64,000 bases of DNA from Apostichopus japonicus (Eukaryota; Echinodermata; Holothuroidea; Aspidochirotida; Stichopodidae). Location of the stretch: the NCBI RefSeq assembly GCF_037975245.1, contig NC_092570.1:18267918-18331917 (forward strand), in the 5' to 3' direction. The position numbers and the translations under genes are program-made. The notes below the pieces were generated by a model. It did no database searches. It was given only the letters and a program-made list of their open reading frames with translations, and was not told the DNA's origin. Shown piece by piece: positions 1-13,249 of this stretch (within the stretch, counting starts at the first letter, position 1; each line of letters opens with the position of its first letter).

Positions 1-2068
1 CGCAAAAGTTAAATCCTCTACCTAAGTCGGGGGAGGGGGTAATTTCCACCACATTTTAAGTAATTTGCTGACATATGTACCACAGTTTGGTTATACTCTA
101 CTGTTCTTATTTTCCTCCTACTCTCTTTGTCATTTTGCTAGCATATAGTGGCAAGCATATAATGAAAACATAAACATGGTCATCATATTTTGTATCTATA
201 GTATTTAGCATTTTATTCATTTCATATTAAATATACAGTTCATAAAATACTATCTGGTTAATTACATAAAGCTAAACTTGATGAAAAATAAAGAAACCAT
301 TGATTAGTGATACTGTAGTACTTGAAATAGACTGAACAATGTTTCTGCTAAATTAAAAGATTAAATAAATATAACTGTTAGCAAACTGCTTATCTACCAA
401 AGTGCCTGTGTAAGAGAATATGTAAAAGTAAGTGTGCCTGACGTTTCGATCCTAGCAGGATCTTCTTCAGAGGCTGAATGACAAGTAACAGTAACAGAAG
501 GGACAAATACAAGCACAGAATACAGTCTGTTTTTTGTATTTGTCCCTTCTGTTACTCTCACTCACCATCAGGCCCACATACTTTTACACAAATTAAAAGA
601 CTGATAGAATTGTGTTTATTGTCAGTGTTTATTGATAAAATCTATATTTAAAATATTATACACATATCATACATTCAAATGTAAAACACACAGTCAAGTC
701 CTACACATTTTGTACTAAGAATTGCTCCTTGTCTATGGAATCCTCGACCTTAGGCAAGGTATTCATTTTGGATTTAAACAATCTTCCTTTTTTCTAGGGC
801 CCTTCACACATACTTTTTTTTTGGTCATAATCATGAACCCTCTAATGTATTTGAGTCAGTATGAGAAAAAAACATTTGAATTTGATCGAACCGCGCCCAA
901 GACATGACTCACATGAGGACACTTTTATATCTTGCACCACATGACAACCTGCTGTGTGACGATCATTGCATTGGCAAACTTTTATACCATAAAGATGAGA
1001 GTTGAAGAGGGTAAAAAACCAACACTACCTCCCCCACCCCAACATACATATACTTCCATGCCCCAAAAGGATCTACAAGTAAGCCGTATATAATCATCAA
1101 TTGGAAGCATTTCCATTCATTTTTCATTAATCAAGTAGACTCTTTGACCATGGATCATTTTATTAGATATATGGCAGTCTAGAGTATAGAAATGTAACAC
1201 TTTTAAATCATAAAATATAAAAAATATAAAAAAAACTCGAGACTGATAAGTCACACAGAAAATACTTATTTACAATAAAATGTTCTCCAAACTTGCCAAA
1301 TTTTCAGTAAGCTAAGAATCCCTTTTAAACTACGTTTGCAAAAGATAGAGAATTGGTACGTTTTAAACCATCCCTGAGAGATATTTCGCAACGAGTTATA
1401 TAGGGATATAAATTCTCTTGAAAATCTTTGCTTTTTTTTATTAAATCACTTTTTGCTTTTATGATTCATGAAGGGCGCTGCTACTCGGTCATTTAAAGCA
1501 CTGTGATTTAAAGTGCATTGGCCCAATTACTTTCTTTTCGTTTGAAATTCCATCCTGACTTTACATCAATAACACAGTATTCCTTTACAGAATGATGCAA
1601 TTTGCGTAATAGAAAAAAATAAATTCCAGTCAGATCATACTATACTATGTTTGTTAACCGACTATCACGAATATCACAATGTAGAGCCCCCTCTATCCTA
1701 CCCTACCTGGACTAGCTCACACATTGCTGCAGGGTGACTGCAATTATATACTTATGAAGGCTACTTGTCTCTCCTGGAACAGTTTCATCAAGGACCTACG
1801 CAGATTTTGCGCCTGGGTGTGGTGAGGAGAGGGGGAGAGGAGGGGGTGGAGAAAGAGTCAGCCCAACTTTCAGTGATGTTGAAATTGTTGCCTGTGGTGG
1901 CACCTAAATGCCGGCAAGAATATGATAGACCATCGTCCCTCGTGTAAGGGGTGCGTTCCGGGTTGGGGACTTCTTTTGCCTGTAAATTGTTACACGATGG
2001 AATAAGCTAACCGTCAACAACTTCGCGCTCCGTGGTCTTCTTCACTACTATTATAGGTTAAGTTTTCT
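1..2068. other. Intergenic DNA downstream of the P450 gene
   Basis: AT-rich sequence with no exon or domain I recognise on either strand. It contains the foldback element listed at 420-590. An AATAAA in minus orientation near 1437-1442 could serve as a poly(A) signal for the P450 gene, but it lies over 600 bases beyond the stop codon and is only a candidate. Confidence 0.5.
420..590. mobile_element. Foldback (inverted-repeat) MITE-like element
   Basis: The two ends are inverted copies: left 420-441 (TGTAAAAGTAAGTGTGCCTGA-like) matches the reverse complement of 568-590. A second inverted pair lies inside: the AACAGAAGGGACAAATAC motif near 495 is repeated in reverse near 535-555. The whole could fold into a long imperfect hairpin. 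A half copy, beginning with the same left end and including CGTTTCGATCCTAGCAGGA, is at about 44977-45075 in a NUFIP1 intron, which shows it is dispersed. No coding capacity is seen. Confidence 0.6.
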
Positions 2069-5000
2069 TCAGTTTTTGCATGTTAACTTCACATCGCTTG
2101 ACCATAGTTCAATGTCGAGAGGAAGTGTCGATTGTACGTTCAGACCAGACGGTTTACAATGTCCGTTTGTTGTCAGTTTAGCACTTCTGTCACGAACACG
2201 AACCCTGTAGGCCTGTGGCACCCGCATCAAACCTGTGTTAGGCTCTACTGTCGGAAGATTAGACTCATCTTCAACACTGAATTCAAACTCTTTAAGGAGA
2301 TTGGCCAAGAGAAGAAATATTTCTTTTTTAGCCATGGACTCTCCCAGACAGTTTCGTCTTCCTGTAAGACAATGAGAGGATGAAGAAAGTCAATCGCGAA
2401 ACAAATACTGTACTTATGCGGTGTCGAAGGACATTGCCAGACCCTGGAGTGACTGCAGGGAGTAGCCGAAACAAACTTTTTATAGGGATGAGTGTCAGCA
2501 TCTAAGTAAAGTCAATGCGACTTACTGAGTTCTGCTGGATTAGCAGACGTAATATATAGGAAATTGGATTAGTTTTAATCCGGGTGTCGGATTATTTAAT
2601 CCGAGTCCGTCGTAACATCAAAGAAAATGTTTTTGATTACTTGGGAAGGCATGTCGTTTCGGATGTTTAAGCCGAATTCTGCCATGGTTTTTGGATTTAG
2701 TTCCCAGATATTTTGATTTCCTTTCCTAGATTTGTCTGTCCAAGAATCGTTTTGGTCAAAGGCAATAATACGTAAGTTCTCAATCGAGTGATTTGGAAGA
2801 CTAAAGTCATTTGTAACAGGTTGGTAGATCATTTTTGTTTTGATCATTCTTAAAGTATTTTTCGGCTCTCCAACGTATTGCACGTTGCAAACATTGCAGT
2901 ATATAAGGTATATTGACTTCACTGACCAGCGGACACTCTACCCTTATAAAAAGATATTCTGCTTCTCCTTGTCACTTTCGATAACTCAACAACAGAGTCA
3001 TGGACATTTTTCATACTTGCTGTGCCAATGTATTATACTGAGAAGGTGTGCCCTGTTGTATTTCCACGCTGACCTTATGAATATTAATGATTATCCTCAA
3101 ATGCATTTGAGACTCATCCTGTGAGCTTGAACTTTTGAGACCCAAAAAATTTGGGACAATTTGAACCCACACTTTTTGGAGTTCAATTTTTTGGGGGCAA
3201 ATATTTTTTGGAGCCAATTTGTTTGGCCCACAAAAGGATCCAGTATGTTTAGGACTATTTGGGCCCAAAGAATTTCCGAGCCTATTGGCTTAATGCGTAG
3301 ACCTGTATAACTCGTTAAATTAAAAAAACTGCGGTCGATAGAAAGGAACATAATGTTTCTGTGCATGGCATTAGTTTTGAGTAGATATAAAGTTCTCGTT
3401 GGCCACCAACAGGGTGCATTTTTCAACAATACTGATCATTGGTCTCATTCCTGCCACCCTCCATAAATTTCAAACCTGCATGTGTCTGCATGTGTCTGCA
3501 TGTGTCATTGAGCTTGATAACGATGACAGCGACTCACCAAACCCAAAGGGTTTAAAGTTTTCGTTCCAGGCTAAATTTCCCTCTGTATCCAGGAATCTTT
3601 CAGGGATGAAAGAGGCGGGCTCATGCCATGTAGACGCATCATTGGCCATGTTGTAGAAGTTGAACAGAAACCACGTGCCCTGCGGAATCTTGTGACCTCT
3701 GAACTCAAAATCGTGGATATTCGACCGGGCAACGATCGGCACCATGGCTGTAACTCTTAGGGTTTCCATAACCAACGCCTAAACGTTTAAAATAAAATAC
3801 AGAAAATAAAATTCAAAATGTAAAGGTAGTTAACAAAGACACTTTTTTGTTGTTAAACCGAGATGTGTTTGCGAGGGCATTTTAAAGTTTTGTACATATA
3901 AATAGGCATTGCACTAGATGCCAAGATGCAATGAACTAAAGCAATAGGGAGTTGTTATCAATGTCCCGAAACAATACGAATGTTATCGTAACGGCAACAC
4001 ACCACATAAAGCTCATTACTGCGTATCTTCCTCATCTTCCTGAATAAAGTATGCACTGTTAGTGTGGTCAATACCAGCACACAATACTGTAACTAAAGCG
4101 GAGTAGTAAGTAATGAAAAATGCAACGGGCAATAAATGTCACATGTAAGTTGGTGTCTACTCTCATGTCAACTTCAGTTATAAACGATTATACCCCGTAA
4201 CGAAATTACGACCGAAAATATAGCTTCGCACATCGGTACAAAGTAATAAATTTGGTGCAATTTTTTCCCTTTTTGTCCCATGTTTTGAGCACAATCATTT
4301 TAGTGCCAAATAATGTGCCACATGGGAGGGGGGAGGGAGACCGGCCACTTACTGGAACAACTTTTGAATACTTGCAGAATAGAGTGATGTTTCTTACATT
4401 TATAAAAGGTAGTTTGCCATAATCTTCCAGTGCAACGCTGTTGCGGTGTCCTGAGACGGATTGGATGTGGGCAAAGGCCTTCCTCTGAATGGATGGGTTT
4501 CGAGCAAGGTACAAGAACAACCAATATAGAGTCGACGACGTGGTGTCCACACCCGCAAGGAAGAAATCTTGTAAAACGAATAGTAAGTTATCTTCGTTGA
4601 GGTAGGCTGGGGCCTTTGACGGGTCATCTTTGTATTTGTCCATCTCCTTCATAAAGAGACCGACAAAATCTTCAGATGTTTGACCGCCGGACGGTTTGAT
4701 TCCTCTGTAGTCTTTGATCTTTTGTCCGAGCATAACGTACAACTGGTCAAGATACGAGAATAGTTTACTGACACTGTTACCCGGTATACGCAACATGGAT
4801 GGGAAGATGAGACTGGCTGTGACGTATTTCATGGACTGCAACGAATCATAGAGAAGTTTGACAACATTCTGATGGAATCCATCGTTGTGGTGGAAACGTT
4901 CACCAATAGTGAGGACCCATATGAAATTGGCGGCCGTCATTTGAAGTGACTGTAATATATCGAAGGGTCTTCCATCTGCCTTTTGCCTTATATTCTTCTT

Positions 5001-7495
5001 CAGATAATTAATTTCTTCCTGAAGTTTGACCTCGAAAGACTTGTAGCCAGAACCGGACAAGGTACGGATGATGTTTGAGACAAATTTTCGTTGATCTTTC
5101 CAGAACCCGTTGGGATGGTGTGCTCCAGCGAGCCCTGAAGAGAAAGAGAGGGGCGGTTTCAATTCATGGCGTAAAAGTATACTGAAACTTGTGGAAAAGA
5201 GTTCAAAAGAACAATAACGTCAGTGCAAATATTAATGATGATATAAGGTAATTAAATGTTTCTTCAGGGGAAATGAGACCTTTAAAAAAAAATTCGATTG
5301 AAAAAATATCGATAAGTTCATATCATCCACGACCATGTCTCTGGCGTACACGCAAGCCTAAGTTGTTATAGTCTTTTTCAGTTTTGTGTTCAACTTCCAA
5401 ATAAATGTTTTCGGCCCTCTCCTGTATATTTTAGAATTATGTTTTTAAGAACTCATTTATCTACAGAGCAGCCATTTATATTCAAAATGGGTTCTTAGAA
5501 TCTCTGTTATAATCCTTTTAATCTTTCAACCTTCTAAGGCCTCCATCTTATTCTCATTTGTTCTTATTAGTTACGTCTTTTGTGTATCATTATTATGTGT
5601 CCTATTTATAAATTTTGTTATTTATACTGGAATAAAGAAATTGAAATTAAAATATGGTATGCGGTGCCAATGCGTTCGTATTATAGGCATAGGTATATGT
5701 AGTGTTGGAGAGCCAAACTTTAGGCAAACCTGTTACCAAAAGTTTCGCTGAAATAAGAGGGGTTTTTGCAAACATTTTCTTTCCTTTTCTTTACGTTTCT
5801 TTCGTGAATGGTGGCATGCAGTGCGATTTCAAAGTACCAATCAAATGTCTATTTGGGATACATTGATAGGGAATCGATTCCTCGTCCACCATTTCCCGCT
5901 TACAGGCGACTTTTCTGAGCGTGCATGCATTCAATGTATAGCCTATACTCTATCGTGGCATATATTAGAGGCCATTTTTGTCTCTGCCATATGTACCCAT
6001 ATAAAGTTTAGCTTTAGGAATTATTTAGGCTAAAAATACTGGGGTACCTGTTTGGATGCGAGAGGGTGAAGGGGAGGTGGGGGGGTGGATACATATATGG
6101 CATATACCATTTCCTTGTAGTATGAAGGAGTCTTGGAAAGGTGTTTTTACTTCATTTCAATCAAGTTATTGTCTGAAGGAATGTAACGAACATTTGGAAT
6201 TGGTTGCTACAATCGTAAGTAATATTATCTACGCCTTACTTATAGAAAACATCGATTATTGATGACTGTAGCTTAAACAAAGGAATGAAGCTGCATGTAG
6301 AGGCAAGGAACGATATTTATCGTAGCTGATATTCTTACAATAAATATCCACAAAAAAAGCAATGATTCTCTACAGATAATTTTACTCGAACTTGTGTCTG
6401 TTCATATCAAGTAAATTATATAATCTCTTTAAGGTTTACAAGTTATCATGTATGTATATAGGTAAAAACATTTGTATTTGCCCTTCCTGACATATACTTC
6501 TCACGGTTATCTGACTAATTAATATTAAAGATTTAAGTTAAGGTTACTAAATGAATTATCTTCAGTAGCCACTTTTTATGAGCTTTTTTTTTTAACATGA
6601 TTACTTTGCTTGATGCATTTGCAACATTAATCACAGTTTATAATCTAATTGAATATAAAGTACACAAAGTTATAATTTTCCATAAATTTTGAATATAAGG
6701 CGTTCTAGTTAGATATTTCAAGCATTTTGCAGGATATGAGAACATTTGAACAATGAAAGGTGTCTCTCAACAATGTCATTATGTTAAAGTCATTGTAATA
6801 CATATAGCCATACTCAGACATGCGATAAAGTTGCATATAGTTTCCGATTTAAAATCATGCAAATTAATCAAAAGAAAATCAAACATTTTATTCTCAATGG
6901 ATAAAGCTTATAAATGTGAATTATATGATTGACATTAAGTTAAGCTACGAGTCAATTTGTTATCTGTGAGTTTTTCGAATCTGAATAAGATATCGACCTA
7001 TTTACAAATATGTTATTGAACGTAGCTATAATTGTATAGACCAACTTATTAACTAATGATTTATAATTCAGATTCCGAAACAGTTCAATTTAAATAGATT
7101 GATTTGATGCAGTAATGTGGATAACAAGAGCTATACGTGCAAAAAAACGTTCCCAATCTGAGTTTATATCGACACCACGTACTATGTAAGCATTACATTA
7201 TACATAGCGATTTATTTATCCTTTTGACATGAAAGATATGTTTGGTGATGATGATAACCTCAAGCTGGTTTTAAAACGTTTCCCATGCATGCATTCCACG
7301 CAAAAAAAAACCTACTTCAATATTTGTTTCAACGGTTTGCACATGCATGTTTGGTTTTAAGATCTCCGGCCAAGAAGAATTGATCCATTTCTCACATGCA
7401 AATGCCACATATCAGCTTGTTTATTTCCGTAATCATTTCGCCAGTATGTGCTGCGTTTCGACTTCTACTCCTAGTATTCTACATTTATTCCGTTC

Positions 7496-7532
<37 letters not shown>

Positions 7533-8007
7533 TTATCCTCTCTCTATATATAAAAGAATAATTAAAATAAAGGTTTATATGCGATGCAATCACTATATAT
7601 ATACTAAAACAGAGTCAGTGAAAGGTTTTATAATTCTTACCTCGCCCTTTGAAGTAATCGTTCAAAACTGGTGCGGGAGCTCGTTCGTTGAATAAATTTG
7701 GATCTTCCATTAATTCTTTCGCTGTCTTTGTTGAATTGACCACCACGACTGGAATGTCTCCCATGTAAATGGTAAAAACATCACCATATCTGGGTACCAG
7801 ACTTGATAAATACTTCTCGCCATCTTTAAGTCCGAGGAGATTACCGATTAGGGGTAAACGAAACGGTCCAGGAGGGTACGAATAACCGTCTTCGCTGAGA
7901 TCTTGTTTCTTCTTAATTATTGAGAAAAGAAAAAAGAAAACAGTCAGAAATAAAAGAATTTCTGTTAGATAATCGGCAAGATTTAATGCGAAAAACTCTG
8001 GAGACAT
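2069..8007 (-). CDS. Cytochrome P450, CYP2 clan, microsomal monooxygenase (4 exons)
   Basis: Coding exons, in minus order: 7641-8007, 4398-5134, 3538-3778 and 2069-2361. The junctions are GT-AG, the phases agree (1, 0, 1), and the sum is 1638 bases, giving 545 aa. The start at 8007 is followed by an N-terminal membrane anchor (about residues 12-30) and a proline hinge PPGPFRLPLIGN. Visible P450 signatures: C-helix WKDQR (134-138), I-helix AGVDTT (316-321, proton delivery), K-helix ETLR (373-376, ExxR), PERF (427-430) and haem loop PFGFGRRNCLGE with the ligand Cys at 453, split by the last intron. All are intact, so this should be an active haem-thiolate monooxygenase of the ER membrane, fed by P450 reductase. 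The substrate cannot be read from sequence. The tail runs about 40 residues past the usual end. Few introns and one 737-base exon are notable. Assignment to the CYP2 clan is by overall pattern; the subfamily is unknown. Confidence 0.93.
2596..2922 (-). mobile_element. Penelope-like element remnant, GIY-YIG endonuclease portion
   Basis: A 108-residue open frame on the minus strand begins with a string of the type IYLIYCNVCNVQYVGE and continues with NTLR, a PVTNDFSLPNHSIENL stretch and a Trp/Lys/Asn-rich end. This resembles the C-terminal GIY-YIG nuclease domain of Penelope-like retroelements, with the CxxC pair just before QYVGE. The usual RFxxH segment after NTLR appears shortened, so it is probably a dead fragment. 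It lies in the last intron of the P450 gene (2362-3537), in the same orientation. No reverse transcriptase part was seen next to it. Confidence 0.55.
3125..3290. repeat. Dispersed TTTGGGCC-rich repeat, copy 1
   Basis: This stretch shares the phrases TTTTGGGGGCAAATA, GTTTGGCCC and GGACTATTTGGGCCC, in the same order, with the longer array at 10250-10640. It sits in the last P450 intron. Function and element class are unknown. Confidence 0.5.
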
Positions 8008-8118
8008 TTTGGGGGTGACTATAGGAGGAAGTTTCTAACTTCATAAAAAGTAGTTGTGGTGTTAAAAGTGAATTCTTGTGACACTGCTACCAACTAACTT
8101 TGATTCATTCCTGGTCGT

Positions 8119-8126
8119 TTTAAATA
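8119..8126 (-). promoter_or_regulatory. Possible TATA-like box of the P450 gene
   Basis: TATTTAAA on the minus strand lies about 112 bases upstream of the P450 start codon, a plausible distance for a short 5' leader. No other core promoter element was recognised. This is a string match in AT-rich DNA and so weak. Confidence 0.22.
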
Positions 8127-9234
8127 CTTTTCGTCCATGTTATTTCTGTTTCTAGAGAAAAGGTCAAGACAAAGCCACAAATAACCAACAACAAAAAACC
8201 ACACACACACACACATAAAGAACAAAACAATTGATTTATCATTTTCTAGCGGGGAGGACCTTTCAGTGAGACTCCGGGTAAATTGAAAAAGGTCTCAAGA
8301 CCTTTTATTTAAACAAAGGAAAAAACAAATGCCTCATTGCAAATGCATTACAATTTTAAAATAACTTAAAAAAGGTCGGTCTTTAAGCGACCTCTCTTCA
8401 TAAGCAATCTTTGTGATTGCGATAGGGTTTCATTTACTGAACGATATGGGATTAAACCGACAATTGAATTATGTAGATTGATGATCAAGGTACACATGTC
8501 AAGGACGTGATAAATTTACAAGAAAAATCTAGCAAAAAGGAAAACTTTTGGTGAAACGTTTTTCGATGTTGGTTAGTCTACTTTGCAATAATTTTGAACT
8601 ATTAGTCCCAAGAAACACATTTGATCTTTTTTTCCCCTTCAACTTCCTGTTTGACCTGTCATGTAATACGATTCTTCCCCGCGTTAGTAGTCAGAAATTC
8701 GTATTAACAAACTTTTATAGGCTGTGCAACAAAAACGAATAGGAAATGAAAATGCCAGTACTCACGTCTTTCGTACAAACGGTATTAGGTCATAGACGTT
8801 ACTCACCGGCTCCGTTCAAATGTTTCCATCATTATTATTTTATAAACAAACTTCAAACGAAATCGTTCGTATTTAACAAACGCAAGAGAGAATCCTGTTC
8901 AATAAATCAAAGCTAGTCATTTTTCTTTGCATTATTAACTAACGTTAAACGAACCTAGAGCGTACACGCTATACCATGCGGTATATTTAGTGACTAGGTT
9001 TTTCCGGGGTCAATGTAAAATCTCTCTTTAACTATACACGGTTGCAGCGAAACCACTGTGGTTATATTATCAGCCCAAGCATAGCTGACACATTTAGGCT
9101 TTTGCAGTGAAGATGGGTCAGGGTTAGATACAGCGACCCAGGGGTTATAATAACTACACGTATATGTTATATAGAACGTGGAACGAAATTGAAAACGATA
9201 AAATTATAAATAATCATAACAACAACACAAATAC

Positions 9235-9712
<478 letters not shown>

Positions 9713-10249
9713 TTTAGTACTTTCTTGGTTTGGTTATGTAACGACATATCAAGTACATCTTTGCAACAACCATTTATTTTTACCTCCTTAGCATTGATGA
9801 GTCGGTGGGGCTTAGTGGGAAATCGTCGAAAACGGCTTGTTAACACGATATCTCAACAAAAACAAGTTCAATCAATGTCATACTTGTTAGATAGATGCCC
9901 TTTTAGTTTTGGTTGCCATCTCATGAATATTTATGAGTGGGCTTCTCGGCATTTTGGCTAATATCATGTGTAGCATTATAACCCCTTGAAGGGGAATCGT
10001 GATACACACTCGACGATGATGATACAGTTACAGTCTCGCTACAAGTTGAGAGCGAATCAGTCGGTTTTCGTGCCTAGGTCCTTTCTTGGGTGACTTTTCT
10101 TAAAGTATTAATAAGTGGGCGGGGCTTATCTTTCTTTCTTTTTTTAATAACAATATCTCTGCAACCGTATCTACGATTTAGTTTATACTTGGTATGGTGA
10201 CGTAACTACATAATATGTACATGTTCTTTGCAACAACAGTAGGCGAACA

Positions 10250-10640
10250 TTCCTTAGGGCCAAATTTTATTTCCACCTCAAATGCATTTGGGGACACATT
10301 CTTTGGGCCTTAATTCATGGGGCCCAATACGTTTGGGACCATTTTGGCCCACATTTCTTGGGGTTGAAATTTTGGGGGCAAATACATTTTTGAGCGAGGT
10401 TGTTTGAGCCAAATATTTTTGGGACCATTTAGGCGCAAATTTTATTTGGCCCAGTTTTGGGGAGGGGCCACGATTTTACATTTTGAGACATATTCTTTGG
10501 GTCCGAAAATGTAAGGCCCAATATGTTTGGGACCATTTTGGCTTACATTTTGGGGGGTTCAATTTTGTGGGTAAATATATTTTTGAGTCAGTTTGTTTGA
10601 GCAAATTATCTCAAAATTGTATTAGGCCAAATATTTTGGG
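10250..10640. repeat. TTTGGGACCATTTTGG-type repeat, two units of about 183 bp
   Basis: Two degenerate units (about 10300-10435 and 10485-10615) share ACATTCTTTGGG, CCCAATA(C/T)GTTTGGGACC, ACATTT and TTTTTGAG blocks in the same order. A related copy lies at 3125-3290. No coding potential was seen; probably an old tandem or transposon-derived repeat. Confidence 0.6.
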
Positions 10641-10849
10641 AGTGCCTTAATTTTTTTACCTGTAGTACTCCACTACCATGAATCGGACTGTATCTAAACT
10701 TGGAATACAGTTGTTGGTTAGTAGCTGGCACATGTGGGCCAATTTTTTGTTGTTGACCATCTGGGCAAAACAATTTATCGGGCCCATTTTGGGAACCAAG
10801 TTTTTGTGGTGAGGACTTTTTTTAGGAGAAGTGGAACGTGGCAGGAAGA

Positions 10850-11117
10850 ATTGAGGGGGAAAGTGAGTGGTGGGAAGAGAGGTGAAAGTGAGAAGGGAGG
10901 GGAAGGGAGGGGGAAGAGAGGGGGAAGGGAGGGGGAGGGAGGGGGAGGGAGGGGAAGGGAGGGGAAGGGAGGGGGAAGGGAGGGGGAAGGGAGGGGGAAG
11001 GGAGGGGGAGGGAGGGGAAAGGAGGGGAAGGGAGGGGAAAGGAGGGGAAGGGAGGGGAAAGGAGGGGAAGGGAGGGGGAAGGGAGGGGGAAGGGAGGGGG
11101 AAGGGAGGGGAAGAGGA
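10850..11117. repeat. Polypurine GGGGAAGGGA minisatellite
   Basis: From 10890 to 11117 the plus strand is purine only (228 bases), built of GGGGAAGGGA and GGGGGAAGGGA units. Overlapping long open frames rich in Gly/Arg/Glu, or in Pro/Ser on the other strand, are artefacts. The run has mirror symmetry and many G tracts, and could form triplex (H-DNA) or quadruplex structures. Confidence 0.95.
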
Positions 11118-11879
11118 CAGAAATGTGATCGACGAAGAAGTGGACAATGCTTACTGTTCTACAAATAGAAGGAAGGGGGGGGGCCAAGTCACGTTTTCTA
11201 TTACTTTTTCATATCTCAAGGAACCGTTTTTAAACCGTAAACGAGCATACGTCGGCGAAGCGTGCTGCGGCACGATAATTGCTAATGCCCATGACGTTAA
11301 CGCATGACGTCATACTGTACAAAGAAAGAACGTTTTGCACGTACATAGACGTTGTACGTCTGTGCTTTGTGCGGTACGTGCTGCTACTGTTAGGGTCATT
11401 AAGGTTTTAGTAACGGGTGTTCACAAAGCCTAGGAATCTACACCTCTGTGATCTACGTACATCACGACCTTTTTAATACTGACCCACCCACCCACTGATG
11501 TATATAAATCGTAACCTACTGCCCTAACGAGACGTAGATCTCTGTTCTAGTCACGTTGTGTCTACAGGTGCGTGGGTTTGACGAAACTAGTCAACCTTTA
11601 AACGCTTGAACAACAAACAGAATAAGCGATTGTGATCGTAACAATACTGCTTATCAATCACCTTATTTACTCACAAGGTTTAACTAAATAGAGCCCAGGA
11701 TTTCTTGGAAATGCTTGAATCAATATATTTTGGTGGTTTATGTAAAGATACATAACTTGATACGGTTCCATAGTCACCACTTGAACTTGACTAAGCAACT
11801 TGAAAAGGACTGGGTTAATTGCATTCCGTACTATCGACATAACTAAAATAGTTTGTCTAGCTACACTGCATGGGGGGGT

Positions 11880-12235
11880 ACACAGTGGTTTTTTTTTTTC
11901 GATATGAAAGGGAAAAAATCCAGCCACTTTTTGCCCTCGGTTTGAAGTAGGCCTGATATGGTGTATGTGATCACTGTGAAGTCTTTGCCAATTTATTTCC
12001 TTCATTGAAGAACATTTGGGCAGAGGAGGGTGGGTGGGGGGGGGGGAGGGTGGGTGGGGGGAGGGAGGGATGGGTGGATGATGCAGTGGTTTGTGATTGT
12101 TTAAAAAGGTCCAGCCATTTTGACTGATGACTGATCACTAGTGTAAAGTCTTTGTCACCTTAGTTCTTTCATTGAGAATTATTTGGGGGAGAGGAGGGTT
12201 GGGAGGGGGATGGGTGAGGTTACTGAGGTAAACTA
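11880..12235. repeat. Local duplication with G-rich linker
   Basis: A phrase containing TGATCACT, GTGAAGTCTTTG, TTCCTTCATTGA and ATTTGGG near 11960-12020 recurs in degenerate form near 12125-12190 (TGATCACTAGTGTAAAGTCTTTG and so on). Between them is a G-tract-rich stretch (about 12017-12075). No gene is apparent. Confidence 0.4.
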
Positions 12236-12649
12236 CTAAGGGTATGATAAGGGTTGCTTTCAAAACTAAAATGAAAACAAAACCTCTTGCACAGTGGTAA
12301 CCCAATCCCAGCTTTTGGAAAACGCCTTCCACATATCTAAGTAACAATTCTATAACAGACGTGAAGCTGATTTTCCACAACAGATTCTCTCTCACTTTGC
12401 TTTGACGTTTGGATTGTAAAAATTACTTGGCAAATGTACGTCATAAGTATTGCTATTTTTGAAATCATTCATCTAGTTCAGGATAGGATTCACCAGTTGT
12501 TGGGATGGGTAGGGAGAGGGCATGGAATGGGTGGGGAGAGGGCATGGGATAAGGTGAGGGATGACCAATTGTTGTATCTTGCACCATATAGGAAATACAG
12601 AAAACCAGCCAGCTAACAGCTTGCTTAGTGTGACGAGAACATATAACCT

Positions 12650-13240
12650 AAACTGTACACAAGCTTATCCAAGCTTTATGGAAGAGTTATCCTGTTAACA
12701 GGTTTATCTGATTTTGACCTGCTACTCAAGAAGGTACATCTGCAAAGTGCATACCGAGAAAGAAGTTAATCCAAGCTTCACTTTTGCAGTTCAAGAGATT
12801 TCATAGTTGACCTCAATGCAATGCCTTTTGATCTCTGCAGAAAACAATAGAAAATTTTACATTTCATAAAACGGTACATCCACACACCAACTATGGAGTT
12901 CACCCAAGTTTTAATTTTGCATTTGTCTGATTACAAGTTTTTCAGATTGTGACCTTTGTTGACCTCAAATGTGCAATAGGCATCTTCTACTCAATATGGT
13001 GCCATTGACATATCATGTGTGAAGTATATCCCAGCTTTACTTTTTGAGTTAAATTGTATGTACAAGGTTTTTCAACTTTGACCTCTATTGACCTCCAATG
13101 CCTTTGGACCTCTGCAGAATGCAATAGGGAGTTGGTACTTGATAAATTTCATCAACATACCAAGTATATGCAGTTCATCCAAGCTTTACTTTGGAGTTGA
13201 TAAAGTTTTCAATCTTTGACCATTTCACAAGTATTTTAAT
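12650..13240. repeat. Degenerate tandem repeat, unit about 130-150 bp
   Basis: The phrases ATCCAAGCTT(T)ACTTTTG, TTTGACCTC(T)..TTGACCTC and TCTGCAGAATGCAATAG recur in the same order; the CCAAGCTT anchor falls near 12768, 12902, 13030 and 13176. Diverged copies of the same family are at about 21417-21668 and 22036-22165, where two MITEs interrupt or abut them. Confidence 0.65.
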
Positions 13241-13249
13241 TCTAGTTTT

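Noticed and set aside
3399-3656. 85-codon plus-strand frame
   Set aside because: Antisense to P450 exon 3 (3538-3778), with a small TGTGTCTGCA repeat beside it.
10656-11307. Overlapping Pro/Ser-rich and Gly/Arg/Glu-rich frames of 120-160 codons
   Set aside because: Produced by the polypurine minisatellite on both strands.
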